From contig CM065295.1 in assembly GCA_032871835.1 (NCBI GenBank), positions 65,221,687-65,285,686 of the forward strand: a stretch of 64,000 nucleotides of DNA, in the 5' to 3' direction. Shown here piece after piece: positions 44,990-56,790 of this stretch (its first letter is position 1; every line of letters starts with the position of its first letter). The translations under genes and the position numbers were made by a program. Source of the DNA: Dipteronia dyeriana. Taxonomy: Eukaryota > Streptophyta > Magnoliopsida > Sapindales > Sapindaceae. The notes under the pieces were generated by a model. The model did not search any database, was not told where the DNA came from, and saw nothing but the letters and a program-made list of their open reading frames with translations.

Positions 44990-46490
44990 TTATTAAGATT
45001 TTACATGTGCCATCAGTGCTCTCTAAGATAGGGAGTATGTTTCTGTTCAGGTGGATCCGGTTGTTTATCATGCCTATCTTAAGTTGTGTAGGAATGCTCT
45101 TATTGGTCGTGTAGTGCTTTCCAGTGGTGAGTGGCCCTAGAAGCTTGTGGATCTTAAATCGAGACTTAGCTAAAAATTTATGTTGAGTTCTGATTGGTGC
45201 CCTATATCCCTAGGGAGAGGCTATTATCAAATTCTTTAGAAGTCTCTTGCTGATAAGAATCTTGTTTGAGGATTACGTTCAGTTCATCCGAAGCTAGATA
45301 TTCTTCACCTTCAGCCTTGGGTCCCACACTTTTACTCATTGCTATAGAAGTCCACCAATGCTCGGGTTTGGATTAGGTTCTTTGATCTATCGTGCGAATA
45401 CTACCATCCAAAAATTATTTCTGACTTGGTTAAAGGGATTGGGGTGCCATTACGGTTGGAAAAAGCTACTAGTGTTGGGGATTTTGGTTATTATGCTAGA
45501 GTTCTAGTTGATGTGGATGTGTCATTAATGTTGCCTACTTCAGTGTTGTTAGAAAGGGATGAATTTCATAGTTATTTTAAAGCTGTTAGTATGATAATCT
45601 CTTGAATTTTTGCTTTACTTACTATATAGGTCATTTGCCCAGTTTTTATCATTGGAACAAGTCTTCTAAGGTTCCTTCGATTAGTTCTGCAAAATTTACC
45701 CAGGAAAAAGTAGGGGATTCTAGAGTTTTTAGGGATGATGGTTTTCAGTATGTTCAGACCCGTTATTCTATATCAGTTTATCACTTTGTTATTACACCTT
45801 AAGAAAAGGTCTCGTTATCCAATGTTTTTTTAGCTATTCACCATGATCTAGGTGGTCAAGATTCAGTGGTTGTCCATACTTCAGTAGGGTCTAATTTGAT
45901 CTCGGGACCCACTTCGTTCGCTGGTTTGGATCCATCTTTGTTTGTCATCACAGCTATTTCGGCAGTGGTTTCGAGTTTGATTCCTCTTATGATTTCCTAG
46001 GCATTACAGATTAACGAGGGATCATGATTTGATGACGGGGTCACTGATTCGGTTATGGTTTCTAGTTCTTTGGTTGTTGATCCTTCTATTAGTTCAGTCG
46101 GTTCGTCTGTGGGGTTGGTGCATGATTCAAGGATTGTTGTTCAGGGCTCTTCGACGGTCAATCAGGTTTGCCATATGGTCTCTACTATTTTATCAAGGTC
46201 ATTTTCTCGTCTGGGTCATACGATTCATCGGTAAGTTAGGGTTCATGAGGTTTTAGGCAATTGGTCATTTAAAGAGACAGTTATATCTTTAGCTCTGGCT
46301 GTCAATATGGATCAAAGTAGTGTAAAAGATGGATTTGATTTTTCTTTTTCTTTGGTTGTGGATCCTGGGGTGCAGATTTGGTACTCGTGTTCATTGTCAG
46401 AATCTCTGGCTGAGCTTTGCCTTATTACAGATTCTTCATGGGCTTTCCAAGTGGAGGAAGGTGAGTTAGCTGATGTTGATGTTCCTTAGA
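44990..46490 (+). pseudogene. LINE ORF1 (DUF4283 and zinc knuckle) relic
   Basis: Fragments in order are VDPVVYHAYLKLCRNALIGR (45050-45110), WCPISLGRGYYQI, LHLQPWVPHFYSLL, ARVWIRFFDLSCEYYHPKII (45365), GIGVPLRLEKATSVGDFGYY (45435) and ARVLVDVDVSLMLPTSVLLE (45500). This is the DUF4283 domain of plant LINE ORF1. It is followed by a degraded knuckle CFTYYIGHLPSFYHWNKS (45608), in which two expected Cys are Tyr. The C-terminal part is low complexity. Several stops and shifts occur. The intact protein would bind LINE RNA. Confidence 0.8.
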
Positions 46491-46557
46491 GAGCTTTGAG
46501 GGTTTTACGTAGGTTGGCTTCTTTAAAATTCTGATACCGGGCTTCTTTGATGGTTTT

Positions 46558-49500
46558 CAATAATTGATGTTCTTTTTTGGAACTGTGGTGGGATCCCTGA
46601 CGGGCCAACAAGATGGGTTCTTAGGGAGTTGTATCGTTAACATAGACCTACTTTGGTTTGTATTATGGACCCTATGGTGGATTTTCTCTCTATCTCCTTA
46701 GGTTTCTGGTCTTCGCTAGGTCTTCATCTGGTGGCATGAACGATAAGGGTGGGTTGATTCCAAATATTTGAGTTTTCGCTTATTCCTCATTTTCTTATAT
46801 GCAGATTGTTCACTGTCATGATCAACAACTTACTGTTTCGCTTTTGATCAATTCTCAGGTGCACTGGTAAACTTTTGTTTATGTGAGCACTTCTACAGTG
46901 GTTGGTAGGTCGCCTTGGTAGTCTCTTTGGTATATGGTTAGTTTGGTTTCTTCTTCCTAGTTGGTTATTGAGAATTTAATGTGGTTTTGGGTACTCATGA
47001 GGCTTTGAATTCTCATTATCTTACCCGTGGTTCTTGTGAGGATTTCAGGTCGATGATTGAGGACTGTGATTTGATTGGTATTCATTCTTAGGGCACCTGA
47101 TTCACCAGGGTTAGAGGTCGTAATACCTACACTAGAGTTAGGAGACAATTAGATGGACTTTTGGTTTCAGATAATTGCATTTCCTGTTGGCGGGAAATTT
47201 TGTGTGTGGTTTTTCCCCGTATTTGTTCTAATTACTGTCTGTTGTTGGTTCGGTTTTCAGATTTTTTAGGTTTCTAGTTGTAGGCCATTTCAGTTTCAAA
47301 GCATGTGGTTAGAGCATCCTGATTTTATAACAATTGCTTATAGGATTTGGAGCTCTTCTGTTGTTGGTAGATCTCCTCAGGTTGTTATCAATAAGTTGAT
47401 GAGCTTGAAGAAAGCTCTCAAGGCTTGGAATTAGGTGGTTTTCGGGGATTTTAAGTCTGTCATTGCTGGGAAGTCTATGAAGCTTCATTCTATTCAACTT
47501 GATATGTCTAACCAGGGCATTTCAGATGATCTTTTTACGACCAAGATGAGTGTTCATACAGAGCTAGATGTGTTGTTATGCAGACATGAGTGCTTTTTTT
47601 GAGATTGATCTAGAGTTAGGTGGCTTCGTGGTGGGGATCGGAACACATATTTCCTTAATGTCTCTACCAGACGTAGGCAGTATCATAATGCTATATCAAC
47701 CCTTTCGATTAATGGGGTTCTCTTAGAGGATCGATCGACCATAAGGGATCATATCATTAGATATTATTTTGACTTCTTTTCCTCGGATGTATCTCGAGTT
47801 GGGAGAGATTTATCTATTGTAAATGATGTGATTCATTTCTTTGTGACTGGAGTAGAGAACACTGTCTTAACTAGAGTTCCATCTGCAGATAATATTCATG
47901 ATATAATCTTTATTATGGATGCTGCTTCTGCCCCTGGGCAAGATGGGTTTTCCGATAGATTTTATCAAAGATGTTGGGATGTTGGGATGTTGTAGGTAGT
48001 GACTTGGTCCTAATTGTTCAAGATTTTTTCATCACATGAGTTATTTTTTGGGTCTCAATTCTAGCTTCATTGTTCTGCTTCTGAAGTTGAGAGACTCGAT
48101 TTTGATTGATTAGTTTTAGCCGATTGTGTTTAGTAACATTTTATTCAAAATTTATGTGAAGATTTTAGTTGATCGTTTAGCTCGGGTAGCGGTAAGGATT
48201 ATTTCTCCACATCATTTTAGAGTCATTCGAGACTGGCATATCGACGATTAAATTGCTTTGGATTCTGACTATGTGAATGTGTTGTAGAAGAAATGCTATG
48301 GGGGTAACTTGGCTATGAAGATTGATACCCGCAAGGCATTTGACAACTTGGATTTTCTTATTAGTGAGTCCCTTTGTTTCAGGGGAAGCCTCGAAAGGTG
48401 GTGTTACGATCTATTGTGGAAAAGATTGTGCCTAAATTCGGTAATGAAAAGGCAAGTCTCTCGCTCTAGCGGTCGTGCTACTCTGATCGGGTCGGTCATC
48501 GCTGGTTCATTTGTGCACTTTTTCATGATTTATAAATGGCCTTCTTCTTTACTGCCGTTGATTAACCGCAAGTTAAGGAACTTTTTATGGACTGGTTCTT
48601 TTGAGAGGACTAAGTTGGTTCGGGTTGCTTGGGATCGTTGTTGTAGGCCTTATTGTCAATGTGGTCTTGGTCTTAAAGGTCTTGGGTTGTTGAATGACTC
48701 GTTGTTGTGTTAATTTACTTGGAAGTTTATGACCTCTAATGGTTTTGATTTCTCATTTCTTCGGGAGTGGTATCTCATGCAATTGCAGAAGCCTTAAGGA
48801 GGGTATTTCACCTTCTTGATTTGGTCTTCTTTTCGGACCAATTATAGTTCCCTTTTTAAGAAATGTATCTAGTTGGTTGGCGAGAACTCTCAGCGGGACT
48901 TTTAGTGTGATAATTGGCTTGGCGTTCCCATTTTGAAGCTTTTATGGATTCCAGATTATTTTGCTAATCCGCTTCAGGCGAGGGTCTTAGATTTTATTTA
49001 GGTGGGTGATGGGTGCTGGACGATTATTTTCGAGCACACTTTTCGGATCTGTGTTTTCAGATTGATTGGATTGCGATTTTTCCTATTATGGATTCTCTGG
49101 TTTGGGCTAATTCTCAATATGGTCGTGTTTCTTACAAGGTTGCTTGTTCCTAGTTTTTCCGTGATATTCATCAGGTTGTCAAGTGGAGAGATGTTTGGTC
49201 CGACTTTATTCCCTCATCTCGCTCAGCTTTGATCTGACTATTTTGTTGAACTGGCTTCCTATGTAGGATTGTCTTTGCTGGTCTGGGTTCCAGTTGGCTT
49301 CTCGTTGCAGTATTTATGGAGTTTGTAATGAATCTGTAGATTATCTTTTTCTTCATTGTCCCCTAACAGTTGCTCTTTGGGAGGCTGTTTTCTTGGCTTT
49401 CCCGCGATGTGTCACTATCGAAACTTGGCAATCCTTCTTCTTACAAGCCATGTTTGTTTCCTATGTTGAACAGGTTATGATGTTATTGAATGCGGCTATC

Positions 49501-50145
49501 CATACAGTGATTTGGGGGATATGGAGTGCCCGTAATCAGTGGATCGTTGAAAGAAGTCGGTGGACTTTAGATCAGTCCTTTATTTGGTTTGGCCTACGGT
49601 TTTAGAGGCTAATTGCCTCGAGGTTGGTTGTATGCATAATGTTATGAACGACCTTTTGATTCTTCGTTGATATGGTCTTCGTGGTCACCTTTCTATAGCC
49701 CTGGTGATCAAGAGTGTGGTTTGGCCGCCTTTGGCTCCTGGTTGGATCAAAGTGAATACAGATGGTTCTGCTATGGGCTCTCAATGGGTTGGTGGTTGTG
49801 GTGGTTTCTTTAGGAATTGTAGAGTCTTTTTGAAGGGTTGATGTGCTATTCCTCTTGGTCAAGTTTACATGTTTCAGGCCGACCTTCTGGCGGCTTCGTT
49901 GGCCATTACTTTTGCTTGGAAGTATGGGTGACATCGAATCTCACTTGAGAGTGATTCTTCTTATGTGGTTTAGCTTCTTTCTACTTGTTCTGAGATGGTT
50001 CCATGGAGGGTTCATCAGCCTTGGTAATGATGCATCTTCTAGATCTCGTAAATTTTTAGGTTTCTCATATTTTCAGATAGAGGAATCAGGTTACAAATGT
50101 GCTTTCTAAGCATGATTTTGAGTTTCATACTGATTCTTAGTGGTT
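46558..50145 (+). pseudogene. LINE ORF2 (endonuclease, RT, RNase H) relic
   Basis: Endonuclease: FWNCGGIPDGPTRWVLREL (46580) and FWSSLGL. Linker: IRYYFDFFSSDVSRVGRDLS (47757). RT: DAASAPGQDGFSDRFYQRCW (47915), ISPHHFRVIRDWHIDD (48205) and LAMKIDTRKAFDNLDF (48310). The frame then jumps straight to GKPRKVVLRSIVEKIVPKFG, so the fingers-palm segment with the catalytic FADD or YADD box is missing. Later come SGRATLIGSVIAGSFVHFFM, KWPSSLLPLINRKLRNFLWT (48535) and a zf-RVT region (SRCSIYGVCNESVDYLFLHC, 49298). An RNase H follows (WIKVNTDGSAMGSQWVGGCG, 49745; ESDSSYVVQ). Stops and shifts are frequent. Confidence 0.9.
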
Positions 50146-50224
50146 TTCTGCCTAGTCGTTATGCTCTTCTTACAAATTTCATTTGTTATATTCCTGTATT
50201 TCAACCAATAAAACTCCCACATTT

Positions 50225-50825
50225 AGATGTCAGTTTATTAAACCAGTCATACATTAAACAAGGTGCAACCAATTAAACATATCAGAGCAACCCAATTAAA
50301 TATATTGGGCAACCCAATTAAACATACCAATGTAACCCCAATTAAACACATAATGGTAAACCAAATTAAACACACCGTGGCAAACCAAATTAAACGCACC
50401 ACGGTAAACCAATTAAACACACAACATCAAACCAATTAAACACACCGGTGCGACCCAATTAAACACAATGGGGTGAACCAAATTAAACACGCCGCGGCGA
50501 ACCAAATTAAACATGCTACTGCACACTAAATTAAACACACTAGAGCAACCCAGTTAAACACACCGGAGCAAACATAATTAAACACACCACGACACACTAA
50601 ATTAAACATACTAGGACAACTCAATTAAACACACAAACCAATTAAACACACCGGTGTAAATCAATTAAACACATCATTACAAACCAATTAAACACATTGG
50701 GGCAACCCAATTAAACACACCAGGCCAAACCAAATTAAACACACCAGGCCAAACCAATTAAATACACTACGATTAATCAATTAAGCACACCACAATTAAT
50801 CAATTAAACACATCGATGTAAACCA
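50225..50825. repeat. AATTAAACACACC minisatellite, ~24-bp units
   Basis: About 25 imperfect units follow the pattern CAATTAAACACACC, then 5-6 variable bases rich in G and C, then AAACC. Spacing is 22-25 bases. The variable bases (GGTGCG, GTGGCA, AGGCCA and others) sit at the same place in each unit. It starts directly after the LINE 3' end, so it could have begun from its tail. Confidence 0.93.
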
Positions 50826-51698
50826 TCTTTTTCAACCTAAATTCACCATCAAATCTACAAATGAAACAAATTAACATAGGGTTTCAAAATCATACCTCGA
50901 GAAGAAGGATCTGCAGCATCTCGATTCATCATGAAATACGAAGCTCAATCCATGAAATACGAAGTCAAATCGGTGAAATAGGAATCAAAATCCGAAGCTT
51001 CTATATGGTTTTTCTGTCACTACATAGAAAAATAAATGGGTAAGAACAATGGTATAGATTGAACAAAGATTTGAGATATGGGTTTTGGGTTTAAAACAAA
51101 GATTGAATGAAGAACGAATATTGAAGATGTTGAACGAAGAATGAAGAACGATAAATTTCTCGGTTTATCGTTAAAACAAATTGTAGAATGTAAGAGATTC
51201 AACGCGATTGGAGAGATTAGGTAAGAACATCCAAATACCTGGATTGAATGAGATTGAAGATATTGGGTTTCATTGAATCTGAAATTAACCAACAAAGATT
51301 GGCAATGAATCTATTGAGATTGGGGATGTGGAACTATGCAATTTCTTACCTAAAATTAGTGTTTCTTTCTTAAACAGTAAAAAAGGGCAATAATTTCAGA
51401 CAATTTTGTTAGAGAGAAAGAACGAAGAGAGAGAAGGAAGTGAGGTAGAGATCGAATACATTAATGGTTTTTGATAAAAAGAGGGGAGATAATTTCAGAC
51501 AAAAAGTAAAAAAATAAAAAATAATGAAAAATGGGAAAATTAGGGGCAATATAGTCTCTACGGTAGATTGTTTGGTAAAAACAATACATTTACTAATTCT
51601 GGGTAAAAATAATAAACCATCTAAATTTTTGACTAAAAAGAGGTATTTCATCACACACACAAATATATATATATTCTAATGATGGTGATGATCGAACA

Positions 51699-51724
51699 GG
51701 GTGGGGGTGGGGGTGGGGTAGGGG
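51699..51724 (+). other. G-quadruplex-like G-rich motif
   Basis: Five runs of 3-5 G separated by single T or TA occur in 26 bases (GGGTGGGGGTGGGGGTGGGG and then TAGGGG). This meets the usual pattern for an intramolecular quadruplex with very short loops. No gene is adjacent, so no function is implied. Confidence 0.8.
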
Positions 51725-51808
51725 TGTGTTCTAGAAAAAATAAACTTGTTTCAAATTTGGTTGAACTGGAAAACAGAAAAAACCTTTTTTGTTTTTTTAC
51801 ATACATAT

Positions 51809-51814
<6 letters not shown>

Positions 51815-51859
<45 letters not shown>
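51815..51859. repeat. (AT)n microsatellite
   Basis: This alternating tract of about 45 bases is preceded by ACATACATATATACATACAT. Confidence 0.95.
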
Positions 51860-51862
<3 letters not shown>

Positions 51863-52107
51863 GGTGATGATAATGATGAAGGATTTGTAAAACAAGAATA
51901 AAAACACAAACAAAAACACAGAAGAGGAGAAAAAAAAATAAAGATGGAGAAAAACTTATTTTCTACAAAAAAAAATGTTTGGAGTTTCTTTAGAACTTTC
52001 ATGTCTTTTTAAAGTAATTTTAAATCAGGTTAAAATTGTCATTAACAAAGAAAATTTAAATCGTCTGTAAATAGATAATTAATAGATTGTCAATAACATT
52101 TCTCTAA

Positions 52108-54915
52108 GGGTATGTTTGGTAGGAAGTAAAGAAAATAGGAAGGATAGAAAGATTTGAAGGGATAGAAAATGTGAGGGAAAGAAAGGAAAATAATTTTCCA
52201 TTGAGTGTTAGAAAAATGAGTTTTAAAATTTTATAAATAGATCATAATTGATCTGGAACCAGTGAACTTGTGATCAAAATTATTTTCGGAACTAATACAT
52301 ATAAAATTATTACAATAATGAAATATATGTATATACAAAAAATTGAAATCGATTTAAAAAAAAAAAGAAAATAAAACCATACCAACGTTTGGAGGCTCCT
52401 TCACTTTACAATATGTTCATGGTCTATACCAATGATCTTTCTTGCTATATCCCAGAACTGGTAACTACGTGTGGACGCGTCACAGACTCAGTATCTTAGA
52501 ATGAAGGATATAGTGAAAATAAAAAAACTTTTTCTTTTATATTAGTGCACAACACTTGTATACAAAATCTCATACACATACGTCTCACATACATATAAAT
52601 ATAAATTACATCTCATACAAAAATAATTAACTGGTGTATTTTCTTTCTTTGTCAACACACTTGCACAAAAGAACAAAAGAACAAAAGAACAAAAGAACAG
52701 TGTATTGACTTATGCGTCTCATGCACATACACTCGAGCTAAAATGAATTAGCTGATTGCGTTTTTCTCAAGTGAAATGAGCAGTTTATTTTTTATTTATT
52801 TTTTAAAAGACTCATGCACACATCTTAACCAAAAGTCAAGTGAACTGATGTGTGTGTATCACTTTTAAAGTCTTTTTGTTTGATCTCATTTTTTATATTT
52901 AAAAACGATACCCACTATTTATCAAAACTTTGATTCGTTTGTTAAAAATATAATATATATCACGTATATATTTTATAATTAAAAAAAAGATATCGTTTTT
53001 TTTTTCAAATAAAATATATCACATATATATTTTATTTAACCAAAAAAACTGATCAAAAACTTTCAAATAAAAAATATCCCATATATATTATTTAAAAAAT
53101 TTAAAAATAATAATTTTAAATTTAAAATGTTTAAATTCAATTTCAAATATTTAATAAAATAAAATAATCATATATCTTATTTTATCAAGTATTAACTAAC
53201 ATCCTCAATTTAGTGATTAATAACATAATTGAATAATCTTATTATTTAATTTATTTAATCATCATTATTCATTAATTAAATAATCTCATTATTTAATTAA
53301 TTCTCGAATAAATACGTGTCACTTTCGTAACACAATTAATTGGACAATCCAATTAATTGACTGTGACCTTTGTTACCTAAATCGATCAGGCTAGCAAGGG
53401 GACCTAATGGACCCACAGTATTTTGAACTCCAATAATCCTCAGAATCATTAATTAAACTTTTTAATTAATATTCATTGATTATTAACTCTGGAATTATTC
53501 CACCGAAAACCCGAAACTGCACTCTCTCAACTGCATACGCTTTTACACAGACCATTACAACTCGGTATCTATCGATATAATTATTACATATGGTGTGATC
53601 CTCCACAGTAGTTTATAATTAGAGTTGGGTCATAATGTCCGTTATACCCCTCTAATTAAATATTTCCTTTAAGTACCATTGATTCTCTAATGGACAATAA
53701 ATCATATTTCCTCACAGAATTAGGAGAGCGCTCATATTGCCCAAGCCTCGAATCAACCCTTCAGGGAACAACCATCTACTTCTCACAATGAGTGGATTCC
53801 ACTATTGTGTTCAAACATTCCCAGCCACAAGCTAAACCGTAATCCCTACATACGGAGCATATTGATCGGGAATTGCATCCAACCATACCCATGGTATATC
53901 AAAGACCATGATCTAACTTAAAGAAGTCGATAAGAAACTCAAGATTAAGATCACACATATATAGCTATCATTAGTTGATATATATGAATCTCATTGGTAA
54001 ACGGATCTTGGTAAGAGATTCATATAGATCATGACCCGGTCCTATATGATCACATCATACAAGGTGCCTCAATTCCCATATCTCATATGAATGATTTAGA
54101 ATAGAATCACCGTATATCACGGAATGGACCGCAGCTATAGATTAACCACAAATAAAGTACCCAGCTTTATTTGTTATCTATGGACTCTTTAGATTGCACG
54201 ACTCTTACTATATCCATCCGTATATGACATTCATATACACAGTTCGAGATTGCATCCAGCAATCTTGGATGTTAAATATATGCACAAGTTAAAATAAACA
54301 ACACAATATGAATGAATTGAACTTTTCTTTTATTTATTTCATAAATCCATTTACAAATTACATCTTTAGAGCATAAACCCCAACATTGAGTTGTTTGGTA
54401 AATAGGAAAGAAAGAAAATACCTTTCATTTCCTTTGTTTGGTATTGTTGAGGAAAAGACAAAGGATGCAAAATCATATTTATCAATTTTACTATTTTACC
54501 CTTACATTATAGTTTATATATTATATATTTTTATATTTAATAAACAAATATAATTTAAATAATATTACATCCAATTATTTGTTTTTTACAAAATGACTTC
54601 AAACTTTGTTACCTATTATATGTATAAATTAATACATTATGTTTTATAAAGTTATTTAAAAAATAAATTTTAAGTATTTAAAAAAAGGGCAAATTTGTAA
54701 TTTCATTTAAACCCAAAAACCTCCACACTTTTCTCTCCAGTTTTCCTCCCATTTTTGGAAGGATTAAAATGAGTGGATCTCACCCATCAATTTTTCCTCC
54801 CACTTTTCTCTTTTTTCTATTTTTCTCTCCATACCAAACACACTTCCTCATTTTCTTCTCCATTTTCCCTTCACCCTTTTCTTTCTCTCCCTTTTTCTTA
54901 CTACCAAATATACCC
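52108..54915. mobile_element. Tourist-like (PIF/Harbinger) element, split by a solo LTR
   Basis: The ends are inverted repeats: GGGTATGTTTGGTAGGAAGT at 52108 and ACTACCAAATATACCC at 54900-54915. They are flanked by TAA on both sides (52105-52107 and 54916-54918), the 3-bp duplication of this superfamily. The GGGTATGTTTGGTAG terminus is the familiar Tourist type. Without the 2185-bp insertion at 52206-54390 the element is about 623 bp and encodes nothing. Confidence 0.85.
52206..54385 (-). mobile_element. Solo LTR of a long-LTR Copia-like element
   Basis: It begins TGTTAGAAAAATGAG and ends AGCATAAACCCCAACA, with a perfect 5-bp duplication TTGAG (52201-52205 and 54386-54390). On the - strand it starts TGTTGGGGTTTATGCTCTAA, a start common to a large family of plant Copia LTRs, so it lies in - orientation. 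It contains a short (AACAAAAG)4 tract near 52663-52698 and no coding frame. The 2180-bp length is unusually long for a solo LTR of this start type. Confidence 0.88.
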
Positions 54916-54918
54916 TAA

Positions 54919-55793
54919 GGATGCGTTTGGTGCACGGGATAAGATTTGACTATTTTTTAAGTGATCGAATTGGATCGGATTGGATTGGATTATAATGTTT
55001 CCCATGTTTGGTGCAACATGAGATTGGACTAAAAATAATCCAATCTTGTGTTTGGTATGTGATGGGATTGGATAAACACATTGTCCAATCTCTTTTAACT
55101 CCACTCATCTAAGTCCACGTCTCCACTCATCAATATCTTCTTAACTCCACTCATCTCTCCTTTCATGACTCATCAGACTCTCTTTATCTCCTCTTTGACT
55201 CTCATCTCATCCTCTCCTATTTTCACTCCTTTGTTACCATGACTCATCATACTCATCTCTTCCTCTCCTCTCTTCTCTCTTTCGTCAATATTTGAGAGCG
55301 AAAGCAGTGGTGGACAGATTATTGGAATAATAATACGCGGATGGTGAAGGCAAAGCGTGGCAACGGTAGCTATGATGATTAGTTACGGGCGAAGCTTTCC
55401 ATGTCGGTTGTGATGGGTGATGTGATCGGTGATGTGATCGGGTTTGTTTGAGAGAATCTTAAATTTTTTTTTGAATCGATGAACATGATGATTATGGGAT
55501 TTTGTTGTGATGGGTTTGATTTTATTTTGGATGAAATCAATGTTTGTTTGTTTTGGTTATTGTATGAATTGGGTTGATTCTTTTATGGTTGATGATGGAG
55601 TTGGCCAGTGAAGGAGATGGATAAGAGATGGGAGAAAATAATCTTGTCGATTTGAAGGGGATTATTTTATCCTACTATAGCAGGATAAAAATGAGTTGGG
55701 ATAAAAATAGTCCCAGCTGCTTGGACTCGCCAAACATGAGATTGGACTATTTTTAGTCCAATCCCAATCACATCCTGGGTAACAAACACAAAC
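54919..55793. mobile_element. Second Tourist-like element abutting the first
   Basis: It starts GGATGCGTTTGGTGCACGGG and ends TACCCAGGATG-complement wording (CATCCTGGGTAACAAACACA then AAC), imperfect inverted repeats. TAA lies on both sides (54916-54918, shared with the neighbour, and 55794-55796). Subterminal inverted pairs such as AACATGAGATTGGACTA (55015 and 55733) strengthen the call. The 875-bp interior has GTGATCGG repeats and no convincing protein. Confidence 0.7.
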
Positions 55794-55825
55794 TAAAAGT
55801 ATATGCATGGAGATACTTTTTGGGT

Positions 55826-55920
55826 GGCAATAGTGCCACTCGAGAGATGGTGATTTGATTCGAACCGCAATCGCGTGGCGTAAGTGTGATAGACATACCG
55901 TTAGACTAAACTCATCTAGT
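55826..55920 (-). mobile_element. tRNA-derived SINE-like sequence
   Basis: On the - strand a box-A match TAGTCTAACGG (55898-55908) is followed after 31 bases by a box-B match GGTTCGAATCA (55856-55866). This is the internal promoter layout of tRNA genes and SINEs. No acceptor stem can be formed with the flanks, so it is not a tRNA gene. No clear SINE tail or target duplication was found. Confidence 0.5.
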
Positions 55921-56061
55921 TATTAAAATATTTTTTTATTTAATATACAACTTATATTCTTATTCTCTCGTGTTATATTTTATAATATGGACGGTGGAAA
56001 ATTTTCAATACTTATAAAAGAAAGGTACAGTGAAATAGAACATTTAACTAAACAAGATAAT

Positions 56062-56790
56062 ATTTAGTCATGAGTATGACTAACTTGTTGGGAGATTAAA
56101 TCTCAATAACATTGGCTATCAAATTGATGAGACACTATCAAAATGATCACTAGATTGGAAAGTTGTTTTAAAATGACAATTTTTACCAAAATGTGTGACA
56201 CTAGTGGCCATTCTATATATATATATATATCTCACACACACATATCTAAAAAATCTAAAAACCGAAAAGAGACACGTGTATTGATCTAAACCATTTCTTT
56301 TGTATTTTGAAACGAATAATTATATTTATTGTGTGTATATGCGTATAGCATATCTCAAATATACACACACACACACACATATGCAGACACACATATTAAA
56401 TATAATTATTCATTTCAAAAAATAAAATAAAAAATTGATTTCCAAAAAACATCTAAAATAAATTAATGTCATCCCCTTATTTACCAAAATGCCACTGATT
56501 GAAAAAATTGTTTTCTAAAATATTTCATAAATAAATTATTGTCATCCCCTTATTTACTAAAATATCACTCATTGGATAAAATTGAGTGGAATTAGATAAA
56601 ATTGGATGTAATGGTCATTAGTGTCACAAAGTTTACCAAAATCGGCTATTTTGAAACAACTTTTCAATCCAATGGTCATTTTAATAGCGTATCATCAATT
56701 TGATGGCCACATGAGTAATTATCCCTTATTAATATATAGTCATGGGTTTGGCTACCTTGTTGGGAGATTAAATTTCAGTAACGGTATTGA
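56062..56790. repeat. ~50-bp direct repeats flanking the long-TIR element
   Basis: AGTCATGAGTATGACTAACT…TTGTTGGGAGATTAAATCTC (56066-56112) recurs as AGTCATGGGTTTGGCTACCT…TTGTTGGGAGATTAAATTTC (56740-56778). The two sit on either side of the 56114-56708 inverted-repeat element. They are too long for a target duplication and probably reflect a duplication that involved the element. Confidence 0.7.
56114..56708. mobile_element. Long-TIR MITE (~97-bp arms)
   Basis: The left arm starting GGCTATCAAATTGATGAGAC (56114-56210) pairs with the right arm ending GTATCATCAATTTGATGGCC (56610-56708). Further pairs are GAAAGTTGTTTTAAAATG with its complement, and GTGTGACACTAGTGGCCA with TGGTCATTAGTGTCAC. Identity by eye is about four in five. 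The interior is AT-rich with (AT)n and (CA)n tracts and non-coding. The superfamily is uncertain. Confidence 0.75.

Larger units (their letters stand above)
44730..50215 (+). mobile_element. L1-type LINE, heavily decayed, palm domain deleted
   Basis: The order of relics is an ORF1 with DUF4283-like domain and zinc knuckle, an AP-type endonuclease, RT, a zf-RVT zinc region and a C-terminal RNase H, as in plant L1 elements. The 3' end near 50215 has no clear poly(A) or target duplication. Stops occur every 20-60 codons and many look like C-to-T or G-to-A changes. It is about 5.5 kb long. Confidence 0.88.
50826..52104. other. Unassigned AT-rich DNA with low-complexity tracts
   Basis: There is no recognised coding domain. 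Around 50900-50980 the words CATGAAATACGAAG repeat twice. A G-rich motif lies at 51699-51724 and an (AT)n tract at 51815-51859. Purine-rich GAGAGAAAGAACGAAGAG lies at 51410. Confidence 0.55.

Noticed and set aside
50225..50825. Possible CRISPR-like array (regular core with variable spacers)
   Set aside because: The variable parts are only 5-6 bases, the core itself drifts, no cas genes exist, and the context is plant nuclear DNA. It is a minisatellite.
51679..51867. Open frame with repeated Tyr-Ile codons
   Set aside because: It is the translation of an (AT)n microsatellite and a G-rich tract.
55826..55920. Functional tRNA gene on the - strand
   Set aside because: The A and B boxes match, but no acceptor stem or anticodon stem can be formed. 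Treated as SINE-like.
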